Source of the DNA: Sinohyriopsis cumingii | Lineage: Eukaryota > Mollusca > Bivalvia > Unionida > Unionidae | Direction of reading: 5' to 3' | NCBI GenBank assembly: GCA_028554795.2 | Contig: CM068832.1 | Span: 81,921,180 to 81,985,179 of the forward strand | Length of the DNA stretch: 64,000 nucleotides | Part shown: positions 25,510-34,557 of the stretch, piece after piece | Layout: every line of letters begins with the position of its first letter | Numbering within the stretch: the first letter of the stretch is position 1 | Translations under genes and position numbers: made by a program | Notes under the pieces: model-generated | Database searches by the model: none | The model's input: only the letters and a program-made list of their open reading frames with translations | What the model was told of the DNA's origin: nothing

Positions 25510-26582
25510 TTAGTCACTATGATAATCATTAACGAGCTCATCAATAAGTTCTCGGTAAATATTAATATCCATGATACCACCTTGAAATAATCGTCGACAA
25601 ATATCAGCTGATTCATTAATTATTTCTGGTGAACTATTTCCAGCTCGTTTTCCTCCTATGAGAACTTCTAACCGTTGCACATCATCGACGATATTGTTAG
25701 AACAAACAAGACCATCTCCCAAACCACTACTAGTAGCACCAGGGGCATCGTGAAATTCTTCCTCATCTGGATAATACATTTCTTCTGTTTTTTGCAGAGG
25801 TGGAGGAAGTTGATAGGAAGGATCTTGCTGGTGTTGATTTTTTTTCACTGTTCTTGCTTGTTTTGTTTCTGTTTTTTTATTTTGTTTCTGTTTTCGCTTT
25901 TCTTGTTCTTTTTTGTTTCTGTTCTTTTTGTTTCTGTTGCACCTCATCATGACATACTAACTCTCCCCCCCAAAAAAGTGTTATAAATGTTGTCTTGTTT
26001 GGATATCCGACTAATACCCTGGTTTATTTTATACACCCAATCAACCCATATATCACGACTAATATTTTTAACATATTCAGGTTTTAAAAAATGATGTCTT
26101 GATAGAGAACTTGCGGCAGCAAACGAACCAAACTCCATTACATCCTTATTAGTTTTCAACGTGAATCTTTTTATTTCTTGTATACCACCATCAGTAAAAA
26201 TTTTCCTTAAAACAATTTCCCTTTCATTTTCTTCTTTACAAACATCTTTATCCACGACAGGGTCAACGACAACTTCTTGTGGTTGGGGTTGAGGCCGTGC
26301 GGCGGCTATTTTAGTTGGAAGCTCCTGTAAACAAATTTCTGTTCGTTTTAATACCGGAAGAAGACTCTCCTTCTCCTTCTCCTCAATATCCCCCACTACA
26401 ACGTTTTCAGCAACTGTCGTAACAGGTTTAAATAGCTGTTCTGTACCCGTAACAAATTCAACTTGTGCTTCTTGACGTTCTTGAAGTTTTTGTCTAACAG
26501 AATCACGAATAGGAAGAAATTTCTTAATTGCTTCTATTCGCTCTCGTGCTAGCCGGGCAGTATAAGATTCTGGATGAACCAT
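25510..26582 (-). pseudogene. Element B coiled-coil structural protein, split by frameshift
   Basis: Two reverse frames, 26,582-25,947 and 25,950-25,510, together match the C protein at 57,644. The first has MVHPESYTARLARERIEAIK; the second has a Lys/Gln-rich segment, YQLPPPLQ and the conserved VLIGGKRAGNSS C-terminal block. The break sits at a C8/A6 homopolymer at about 25.96-25.98 kb. Confidence 0.8.
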
Positions 26583-26608
26583 ATTTGATATAATAATTTT
26601 TAATTAAT

Positions 26609-26852
26609 AGCAGCAGAGAGGGCGTGACCTCAAGTTGGTTCGTTTTTGTAATACATCACGCTATTGATGAGTTTTTAGTCAGAGAAATAAAATGAACTAA
26701 CCTCCAAGAGGGACTCTTGGAGAGGGACTCTTGGGGAATCCTCAGTGTAGTTATTTTGATTTTTTAAGGTCATTAATCCTTTTCTTTTAGGAAGGCTTAT
26801 TTCGGCATTTGGAACCTTCCTTCCCTTCGTCCGATTCGCATTCTCTGCTGCT
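26609..26852 (-). repeat. Element B terminal unit, bracketed by AGCAGCAGAGAG / CTCTGCTGCT
   Basis: Starts AGCAGCAGAGAGGG beside the structural gene and ends TTCTCTGCTGCT, 244 bp in all. This is the same size and bracketing as the 250-bp terminal units of C, but the interior is not obviously similar. It marks the right end of element B. Confidence 0.65.
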
Positions 26853-26906
26853 ATATTAATATGGTTATTTGTTACAATTTCAAGAAGAACTGGACATATG
26901 ATATCC

Positions 26907-27251
26907 CAGGGGTGGGCAAACTTTCTAGTGCAAGGGTCGCATACACAAATGTACACATTGTCGCGGGCGGCATAGTTCTTTAAGTAAAATAATTAATATT
27001 TGAAATAGCAAAAACCAAAGCTTTTTCTAAACAACATCATAATTAATTTTCAGTTGTTAATATGTTGTTAATATTTGAAAGCTTCGTGTGGTTACATTTC
27101 TCTCAAAATTAGAAAGAAATTTTACACTTGAGAAAATTAAATAGCGTGAACATAGGACTTGTTCCTAGGCCGCATAGAAACACTTGGCGGGCCGCATGAA
27201 AGCCCTTGGCGGGCCGCATGCGGCCCGCGGGCCGTAGTTTGCCCACCCCTG
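26907..27251 (+). mobile_element. hAT-type MITE with 8-bp target duplication
   Basis: Terminal inverted repeats CAGGGGTGGGCAAACT and AGTTTGCCCACCCCTG enclose 345 bp without coding capacity. Immediate flanks are TGATATCC at 26,899-26,906 and at 27,252-27,259, a perfect 8-bp duplication as made by hAT transposases. The interior has GGGCCGCATGCGGCCC-type GC-rich palindromic sequence near the right end. Confidence 0.93.
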
Positions 27252-27259
27252 TGATATCC

Positions 27260-28607
27260 TATTTATGTTGGCATTACACATGTGAAAAAGTAAAAAATAA
27301 TTTAACAACAATAGATAAGCAAGTAAAGATAGATACTTGACCTAAAGAGAGACAAAACAATACATACATACATACATACATACTTACCTTGTTCGAAAAT
27401 CAAGACCACCCTCTGCATGTGTCTATAGGAATATAAACTATGTAATTCAACTTGCTTAATCTTATATACATCGACAACGAAACAAGAATGCACATGTCTG
27501 GCCGTTGATTTTATTTACGTATTATAAGCGAGGTGAGACAATACGTGTCACTACACGAATATGATATGTAGGACAATCATTTTTAAAAGAAACAGGAAGC
27601 TAATACAAATACGTAATTTATGAACCATCCGTTTATGATAAAGATGAAATATTAATGTAATCATCCTTATTACATGATTACTTGTAATGTGCAAATATTG
27701 GCATACATGCATATAAGGCAAATACTTTCTGAATCTGGTATGAACTCATTTAACCTAGTCAAAGCAATTTGGCGATTCTTTTGCAGATCTTGTAGAGGTA
27801 TGGCTTGTTTATGAATAATGTTAATTGTTGATTGATTTAGTTATTATTGTCTGCTCATGCACAACGTATAATACCCTAATATTCAGGACCGAAAGCTTGT
27901 ATTGAATATGACTCAGATTCGAGACATATTCAGTACAAGATTTCACCCTATTCAGCTCACCACTCTCCATCCCGCCTGCTAGAGGCCTCATAAGTATATA
28001 ATTAAAGCTTACCCCCATTGCAAACTCAATGCGATACTCTCACTAAGCCTGAGATCTCATTTTTATCACGACACACATCAGGGAATATAACAGACGGAAA
28101 ACAGGTTCTTTCATTGTGTGGTGCAGCGCTAAGATACAAACAGTTTGGATATCTTTATCAGAAACAATAACAATAATTGAATACATTCTTATAACCATCA
28201 AGATGATAAAAAATGTATATTTCTGATTGAGGGTTTCTATAGGATGCTAAAGTCAACAGTTTGTCTTCTGACTATAACATGATTTTCACATATGTACACG
28301 TATTTGAATACATATATCCGCTTCAAAAAGCATCCATCTCTCAATTTTCAAGACCATCATGGTGATATTATTGCAAGTGTTGCGTATGTACATAACGACT
28401 AATTGTATATTTTTCAATAAGATACATTAATGCATGCATACCGACTTGCACGCAAATATATTATTCTTTAAAGTCCAAAAAAAACGATTTATATTGAAAG
28501 GCAACATTCAATAATATACAATCTCATAAGAAAAAAGCTGAAAGCAATATACATTTGTTATTCCATTTTGTGTATTGATACCTCCAGGTAGGTGCGCACT
28601 ATCCCCT
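27260..28607. other. Host DNA related to 59.8-60.5 kb
   Basis: Contains a short (CATA)n tract at 27,360-27,385, then sequence whose parts (TTAATTGTTGATTGATTTAG, GTCTGCTCATGC, GAGGCCT) recur in order at 60.2-60.44 kb. No gene is supported. The element C left end follows at 28,608. Confidence 0.6.
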
Positions 28608-28857
28608 AGCAGCAGAGAGGGTGAACAGACCATAGAATTCCGACAAAACAAATAAAACAAACAAATAAATCATCTCGTAGAAAGGTCCAGATTTTACAAA
28701 TGAACTTTCCTTGAGATGTTTATTTTTGCAATGACCGATTGTACTAATAAAACCTCAGTTCGAAATAGTAGCTGAAAAAATAAAGTACTCTACGTGTTTA
28801 TTTATTTCTTGTTTATTTTTTTGACGACCAACGTTGGTAGGTACCCTCTCTGCTGCT
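28608..28857 (+). repeat. Element C left terminal inverted repeat (250 bp)
   Basis: Begins AGCAGCAGAGAGGGTGAAC and ends ACCCTCTCTGCTGCT, so the unit itself has 15-bp inverted ends. It is the reverse complement of 58,834-59,083 with no difference seen. The 5' AG / 3' CT ends fit Polinton termini. Confidence 0.95.
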
Positions 28858-28863
28858 ATTAAT

Positions 28864-29244
28864 TTACCACCATACCAAGTTTGATGAATATTTTTCAACG
28901 CGTTCTCGCTGTCGTTTTTCCTCATCTGTTTCATCTTCATCTGAATCTTCGGAATTTGTTCTATGTTTCAAGTAATATTCAAGTTCTGATGGTGGTTTTT
29001 CTATTTTTGGATTTATGTTCTTTCTGTGTTTATAATATATCATCAAACTTCTGTATCGATCTCCACCGCAATTTTTACAAATCTGATATAATCCTCTAAC
29101 GCCGTTGTTACATCCAACACATCTTCGTGGACCAGCATGAGGATTTTTCTTTATGAGATAATTATGTTTCTTGCAATATTCTCCACGGCACCTTTTGTTG
29201 CATTTATCTGTTGTTCCTTGACGCAGCCACGCACAGTTGTTCAT
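28864..29244 (-). CDS. Zinc-binding protein, second copy in element C
   Basis: 126 residues, paralogous to the proteins at 33,534 and 43,343. N-terminal cluster CAW...C..RCRGEYCKKH, then CVGC...CKNCGG, suggesting two small zinc modules. The C-terminal third is acidic (SEDSDEDETDEEKRQRE). The last ~12 codons overlap, in another frame, a remnant of the ATPase 3' end (NIHQTWYGG), so the gene tail was formed by recombination with a duplicated ATPase end. It lies 6 bp inside the terminal repeat. A DNA- or RNA-binding regulator is plausible, but the function is unknown. Confidence 0.7.
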   Translation of the reverse strand: MNNCAWLRQGTTDKCNKRCRGEYCKKHNYLIKKNPHAGPRRCVGCNNGVRGLYQICKNCGGDRYRSLMIYYKHRKNINPKIEKPPSELEYYLKHRTNSEDSDEDETDEEKRQRERVEKYSSNLVWW

Positions 29245-29293
29245 TATATTAATGATATCTGTTTAATTAAATTTAATTTTATCATCACCCCTG

Positions 29294-29959
29294 TTACCCA
29301 AATATTTTATCAATACCCACACGATATCTTGTTCTTGGATCATGTAAATTTATTGTTATAAATCCATGCGGAGTAGCTTGCGCTCGTGAGAAGAAATTTT
29401 TGAATTAAATTATATCCATGTCACCACCACACCAAGTTTGATGAATATTTCGCAACGTGTGTGTGTCTACGCCATTAAACACAACTAAAATGTTGCAGTT
29501 GTCTCTGATCACTTTTGGTATTTGTGTATATCGTTGAGTAACATAGATCACGTCTGTATTTTTATGTCTCCCTCGGGAAAATATTCTGGCTGGATTTGAT
29601 TGTTTATCTAGCATCACATCATCATACACAACTAAATTATTAATAAATCCATCTATGAAATCTACGGATGGTGCTTCATCAATATCGGTTATAAACTCTA
29701 TAACATCAGTATCTTCATCCAGTAATCGTGCGTTTTCATTGAAATCTTTAAGTACATCATAACATCGTTGATCATCAACGGATGGTGCTACTAAATACAA
29801 CTTATCCCATTTCAACCATCTCATTATCAGATTAAGTAATAATTGCGTCTTACCCGATCCAGATGGTCCTATGATAATCATTCTGATGGAGTTCGGTAGC
29901 GCAGGATGATGCTTAACTGGCTCTCGCTGCCGAGTTGCTGAGAAATCAATTATATCCAT
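29294..29959 (-). pseudogene. A32/FtsK-type packaging ATPase with premature stop
   Basis: Matches the intact 216-residue ATPase of D. Walker A GPSGSGKTQ is at residues 31-39, Walker B-like NNLVVYDDVM follows, and VIYVTQRYTQIPKVIRDN supplies the sensor/arginine region. These are hallmarks of the DNA-packaging ATPases of Polintons and related viruses. The open frame ends after 184 residues (stop complement at 29,405-29,407). Downstream codons stay in the same frame with clear similarity (FKNFF...HGFITINLHDPR) to a second stop at 29,294. So this is a nonsense change with no frameshift. The start is 12 bp from the divergent PLA2 gene. Confidence 0.88.
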
Positions 29960-29971
29960 ATATATTATAAC

Positions 29972-30472
29972 ATGAATTTATATTGTTTACGCTGTAGAGT
30001 TAAAACTCCAACTATTGATTTAGCTACAGTTACAACAAAAAATAAAAAAATAGCGTACGGTGGAAAATGTTCTGTATGCTGTAGAAAGAAATTTTCATTT
30101 TTACCTAATAAGCGGGGGGGTGATATTGCTAATTTGATGTCAAAGTTTCCAGGTGCTCCATGGGCTAAATACAGCGGAGAAAAACATCTACCAGGATATA
30201 ATTATTGCGGTCCTGGTACTCGACTCGATATCAGGCTCGATAATCAAGATCAACCAAAACCAGGCGAGGAACCAATAAACGCTATTGATCGAGCTTGTCA
30301 TGCTCATGATGTAGCTTATAAAAGTAAAAATCTACAAGATAGGCATATTGCAGATGTAAAATTAATTCATTCATTAAATTCTATAAAAAATAAAAATATT
30401 AGAGAATCATTAGCTAATTGGTTAGTAAGATCCTCGATGAAAGGTAAATTAGCGATTGGGGCTGGTAATTAA
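29972..30472 (+). CDS. Phospholipase A2-like protein with N-terminal zinc ribbon
   Basis: 166 residues. The N-terminus has CxxC pairs at 5/8 and 33/36 (zinc ribbon-like). The central domain has the calcium-loop motif YCGPGT (78-83) and the catalytic DRACHAHDVAY segment with His112 and Asp113, as in the secreted-type PLA2 domain of parvovirus capsids and adintoviruses. In those viruses the domain helps particles leave endosomes. No signal peptide is seen, consistent with a virion-associated role. The integrase start follows its stop by 2 bp, so the two are probably co-expressed. Confidence 0.88.
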   Translation: MNLYCLRCRVKTPTIDLATVTTKNKKIAYGGKCSVCCRKKFSFLPNKRGGDIANLMSKFPGAPWAKYSGEKHLPGYNYCGPGTRLDIRLDNQDQPKPGEEPINAIDRACHAHDVAYKSKNLQDRHIADVKLIHSLNSIKNKNIRESLANWLVRSSMKGKLAIGAGN

Positions 30473-30474
30473 TA

Positions 30475-31461
30475 ATGGAATCAATTTATTATTTACCGAG
30501 AGGATACTGGAGAGGCAAAGCAGCAATTGGTAAACTCGCTGATGCAGCATCGGTTAAACATTCTACTGCTAAAACGTGGTTATCTAAACAAGCAATATGG
30601 CAAATTTATCTACCACGTCCTAAACAAATTCAGTACTCGTATTTCGATGTCAGTGTTCCTAATGAAGTTCATCAAGCTGATATTCTGTTTTTACCGCATG
30701 ATACTGTGCGTGGAAAAACTTACAAGTACGCGCTAACCGTAGTTGATGTTGCAAGTAGATATAAAGAAGCAGAGCCGCTATCAGCGAAAACATCATCTGA
30801 AGTAGCCGATGCGTTTGAACGAATTTATCAACGAGGTGGTGGACCACAAGGTGGTCTGCGATGGCCACAGCTACTACAGGTTGATCCTGGCAAGGAATTT
30901 CTTGGTCCAGTATCATCGCTGATGAAACAACATAATACCAAAATACGACGAGGTCATACTGCAATTCACCGTGATCAAGCAATTGTTGAGCGATTTAATC
31001 GAACACTTGCTGAACGGTTATTTGGATATCAATACGCGAGGGAATTTATTCAGGATAAAAGATCTCGCGAATGGGTTGCAAGATTACCAATCGTGATAGC
31101 TGCATTAAATAATGAGATCACACGAACAACCAACATGAAACCCATTAGCGCGGTCACAAAAAAAAATATACCAACACAACGGAAAGATGCTGGAAAACAA
31201 AAAATATTAGGTGATGTCACAGTCAGATATTTATATGAGCCTGGTGAACTTGAAGGTGGTAGCGCGAGAGCAACTGATCCTATTTGGAGTGTTACCACAC
31301 ACAAAATATCTACCGTGACAAGGTCCACTGGAAGAAATGTAGGCGTTTCCAGACCTGCAATCTACAGATTAGATTCGGCCGCTCCTCAACGTGGATTTAC
31401 ACGTGAACAACTACAAATAATTCCCGCGGATACACAACTACCGCCGCGATCACTTCGGTGA
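30475..31461 (+). CDS. Retroviral-type DDE integrase (rve)
   Basis: 328 residues. The catalytic core shows D69 (HQADILFLP), D137 (LLQVDPGKEF) and E172 (AIVERFNRTLAE), the last two 35 apart, fitting the DD(35)E pattern of retroviral and Polinton integrases. The N-terminus is helical (YWRGKAAIGKLADAA) and may bind DNA. The C-terminal ~90 residues have DPIWSVTTHKISTV and QRGFTREQLQIIP, conserved in D. It would insert the element and create the short target duplications. Converges with the replicase gene, 10 bp apart. Confidence 0.93.
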   Translation: MESIYYLPRGYWRGKAAIGKLADAASVKHSTAKTWLSKQAIWQIYLPRPKQIQYSYFDVSVPNEVHQADILFLPHDTVRGKTYKYALTVVDVASRYKEAEPLSAKTSSEVADAFERIYQRGGGPQGGLRWPQLLQVDPGKEFLGPVSSLMKQHNTKIRRGHTAIHRDQAIVERFNRTLAERLFGYQYAREFIQDKRSREWVARLPIVIAALNNEITRTTNMKPISAVTKKNIPTQRKDAGKQKILGDVTVRYLYEPGELEGGSARATDPIWSVTTHKISTVTRSTGRNVGVSRPAIYRLDSAAPQRGFTREQLQIIPADTQLPPRSLR

Positions 31462-31471
31462 TTTCGATCAC

Positions 31472-33483
31472 TTAACTAGCGCCAAGGGTGCCTGCACCCC
31501 GACGTCGATTACACTCCAGACAGGTCAGCATGGTATTTTCTCGTGTATGACCGCGACTATTATCTTTTCTATCTACGGTAAATTGTCTTGAATCATTACT
31601 TGAATATCGCCATAACATTATACAATTACAACTGGTGCAGTGATTGTTCTGCTGCTGTTTTAACTTAATAATAAATTCAACATCAAGATCAAAGTCACGT
31701 TTATTTTTTTTGTCAGATTGTTTGTATCCGATTAATTTTTTTCTTATTATATTATCATCGATGATGTTAAATTTATCAACGATTTCAGGAATTATAATTC
31801 TACGTAATTGAGATATATTTCTGACCCTCGATACCGCTAAATAAACTAAATTTGACCACTCGATACGATCGTCTATAATCCAGACTCGTGTATCAGAAAT
31901 AGTTAATCCCTGTGACGAGTGGATCGTCATAGCGTATCCCAACACCCATGGAGATTTGTCAGCGCGTAATGCATCTTCGACCACACTGATATCAACGGCG
32001 ACAATATCATTTAATACGAGATTTTGATTCTCAGTCTGTCCTGGAATATCAACATTAATATTCTGTTTTCGTGTATCTGATGGTCTATAACACAACGGTA
32101 CGGGTAGTTCTGAATATTGTTCTTTATGTAGCTGAAATAACTGCTGCTGTAAAGCGTCTCTGATTATTTTTCTACTTGCTACGATCAAATCGGTGGGTCT
32201 CCATGAGTTCAAAAAATCACTCATTGATGTCTCTGAGATCACTCCACGTAATATTTCACACTGAATTTTGTTTGATTGTAATCTGATTAATTTTTTAAAC
32301 TCCTTCAAATTTGCATCAAGAGCTCAAATCGTGTTGGTTTCCATGAATTTCTTTCTCTGGCGAAATGAGCCGCAACAGATGGAACGGTAAAACAATTAGT
32401 TAGTAATTTGTCAGTATTTTCCGCGTGCTTGCACTGTAAAAACGTCGCAAGATTTTTCATCTCGTCATGGAGGGATTCTGTGCGATATATTTCACCGTTC
32501 GGTTTGACAAACTGATCAAATTCACCCTCCTCATTACTTTTGAATAACCATACCGATACAGGATCGGTTTTACTTATTTCGTTGATAAAATCAAACATGC
32601 CTCCATCAGAATTATCTGTGGGGTAAAATCTAACAGTTCGATCACGCGGAAATATTGTTACTGCGTTAGTCCATGCGTGCGCGTTATGATCGATAATATT
32701 TATTGGAGCTCCCTTCGATTTATATTTCGACTGGTACAGTACTTCTCCCGTTATTGTTGCTACGGTTATTGGAAATTTTAATATTTTTCCTAACTCAGCA
32801 ACATCTTTTATTGTAGCACCAGTATCCTTAACTGAATCAGCCCACGAGTTTATTTTTTCACGCCTTAAATCAGTTAATCCATTTCCACGCATCGCGTTTG
32901 TAAAGTGTTCTATTACTCGTTCAGCTACACAATTTAACCTTGAAAATTTCATCGGCGCTAGTTTATCAACGTTGGGTTTTTTATTTATCTCATAAATTCC
33001 ATAAATAACTGCTGTTACAGGATACGCTCGCTCATAATACGATTTATCAATACCAGTCAATAGACCCGGTCTGGAATTTTTACTTAATATGATAGTTTTA
33101 TTATTGCCAAGGACAGGATCATACTTGTCAAGGATAATCCAACTATCTGTTTCTGTTAATACAATAAATTTTACTCTGAAGAAATATTTTTGATTGCCCT
33201 CGTATTCAGCGATGTAGTTAATGATAGTTGCCGCTCGCTTGTCATTCATTGTGGCGTCCGTGACAGCGTCCTTGACGGAGTCAGGGTGTATAATCTTGAA
33301 CGTTGACCATGTATGAGATGCACCATCCGTGTAAAATTCTTTCTTAGCGTCATGAATTTTCGAGATCAAACTTTTATTTTTCGGATCAACCAGATCTCGT
33401 ACTGGCAAGTCAGAAGATAATCTGTCAAGGTTGAATTTATACTTAACAGGCCTAGTTTGGGATAATCTCTCAAACTCGTTCAT
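31472..33483 (-). pseudogene. Replicase of element C, polymerase core and helicase ATP site deleted; C-terminal HNH domain
   Basis: From MNEFERLS at 33,483 the N-terminal region runs to RNSWKPTRFELL (about 32.33 kb), then jumps into a segment matching residue ~818 of the D protein (KEFKKLIRLQ). About 460 residues are missing, including polymerase motifs A-C, Walker A and Walker B. The second part is in another frame and keeps the late helicase motifs TIHSSQGLT and VYLAVSRVRN. It then adds a C-terminal domain absent from D: CTSC...FTVDRKDNSRGHT..N..LTCLECNRRRG, a zinc-supported HNH nuclease signature. The intact ancestor was therefore a polymerase-helicase-HNH fusion. Confidence 0.88.
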
Positions 33484-33533
33484 ATAATTAAAACAAATAT
33501 TTAAATAAAGAAAATTATATATATATATATACA
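33484..33533. promoter_or_regulatory. Divergent AT-rich promoter region, replicase / zinc protein
   Basis: A 50-bp gap between divergent starts containing AAATATTTAAAT and a TATATATATATATA run ending 4 bp before the zinc-protein ATG. The equivalent gaps in B (19,503-19,548) and D (43,694-43,723) are also short and TATA-like. A bidirectional early promoter is inferred. Confidence 0.5.
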
Positions 33534-33833
33534 ATGTCCCAATGTAGATGGTTGATGATCGGCTCAGTAAATCGATGCAACAAATCCTGTAGAAAGGAAT
33601 TTTGTTGGATGCACTCACAAAACATACGACGAGGAAGTCTAGGACCAATACCATGTCTACGGTGTGGTATTGGAGTGCGAGGAAAGACAGAATTATGTGG
33701 AAAGTGTGGCGGGAAACGGTTCAGAGAGCTCAGAAGATATTATGACAAAAAAAATAATAGCGGTGAAAACGCTATAAAATCCGTGGAGGATTATATATCA
33801 AGATTTCAGACAAACAATGATTTAAACATATAA
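33534..33833 (+). CDS. Small zinc-binding protein
   Basis: 99 residues. First cluster CRWLMIGSVNRC..SCRKEFCWMH (C3, C13, C17, C22, H25); second cluster CLRCGIGVRGK..LCGKCGG. Then a basic FRELRRYYDKK stretch and an acidic-to-neutral tail ending YISRFQTNNDLNI. Homologues at 19,549, 28,864 and 43,343 keep all Cys residues. Always placed between the replicase (divergent) and the HNH gene (same strand). Probably a nucleic-acid-binding early protein; no named family recognised. Confidence 0.8.
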   Translation: MSQCRWLMIGSVNRCNKSCRKEFCWMHSQNIRRGSLGPIPCLRCGIGVRGKTELCGKCGGKRFRELRRYYDKKNNSGENAIKSVEDYISRFQTNNDLNI

Positions 33834-33843
33834 TATTATTATA

Positions 33844-34278
33844 ATGGAGCAAAATATATTTGTCCCACATCCTGTCATAACAAACTATGAATCAAATATT
33901 AATGGTATCATCAGACACTGCAAGTTGAAGAAACAAGTTGGTTATATTACTAATGCTGGTTATCTAATGTTCACATGCGGGGGGGAAAAGAAACATTATC
34001 TATGTCATAGATTTACATACGAGTGTCACAAGGGTTTGATCAATGATGGTCTTGTTATTGATCATATTGACGGGGACACTCAAAACAATAATTTATCCAA
34101 TTTACAAGCTATCTCTCACAGCGAGAATAATACACGCGGTAATACAGGAAGATGTAAGACAATCGGAAAGAGGGCGGTAATTTCCTCAAACATAGAAACT
34201 GGCAAAGAAAATATATTTCGTTCAATATCTTCTGCTGCGAAATATTTTGATATTCACCCGCAATCAGTACAAAAAGTC
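33844..34278 (+). pseudogene. HNH homing-type endonuclease, 5' part, interrupted by element D
   Basis: 145 codons up to the insertion point. Contains HPVITNYESNINGIIRH, LCHRFTYECHKG and the HNH core VIDHIDGDTQNNNLSNLQAI, plus the AAKYFDIHPQSV segment. The final catalytic residues are intact. Element D follows at 34,279, preceded by AAAAGTC. The reading frame and homology resume at 49,029 for 22 codons plus a stop. The interrupted frame reads a few codons into the D repeat and stops at 34,317. The split removes only the C-terminal DNA-binding tail, so a shortened protein might still be made. Confidence 0.92.
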
Positions 34279-34515
34279 AGCAGCAGGGAGGGTGTACAGA
34301 CCAGGTGGCTCAGATAAATTTAACCCTCCCACCAAACATTTATCCGTAGAAGCCTCAGAAAGCAGAAATAACGCCTCCTACGCAAATTAATCCGCAAAAT
34401 TTCAACCCAAAGTGCATTTTCAGACATAAAAAAAAAACAGCAATTTTTGGGGGGGGGGTATTGTAAAATTTGTTTGTGCCATAATTGAATTATGGTGCAA
34501 ATTCCGACTGCGGAT
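34279..34515 (+). repeat. Element D left terminal inverted repeat
   Basis: Matches the reverse complement of 48,806-49,021 to about the GCAAATTCCGACTGC boundary, with roughly one difference in seven and small indels (a G10 run here, G7 in the partner). A distinct sequence from the C repeat apart from the terminal ~14 bp and the ACAGACC that follows. Confidence 0.9.
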
Positions 34516-34557
34516 ACTAATTTTATTTCACAATAAAACAATATAGTTGAAAATAAG

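Larger units (their letters stand above)
17386..26852. mobile_element. Element B: truncated, decayed Maverick/adintovirus-like element
   Basis: Gene order matches C: replicase (reverse), zinc protein and HNH (forward), tRNA-like unit, hairpin array and coiled-coil gene (forward), then fibre, protease, pX-like, capsid, pVI-like and coiled-coil structural genes (reverse), ending in a 244-bp terminal unit. Missing are the helicase, integrase, PLA2 and ATPase (left truncation at about 17.39 kb) and the penton-like and membrane genes (internal deletion at about 22.0 kb). Most genes carry stops or frameshifts. No left terminus was found, so its target duplication cannot be assessed. Confidence 0.88.
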
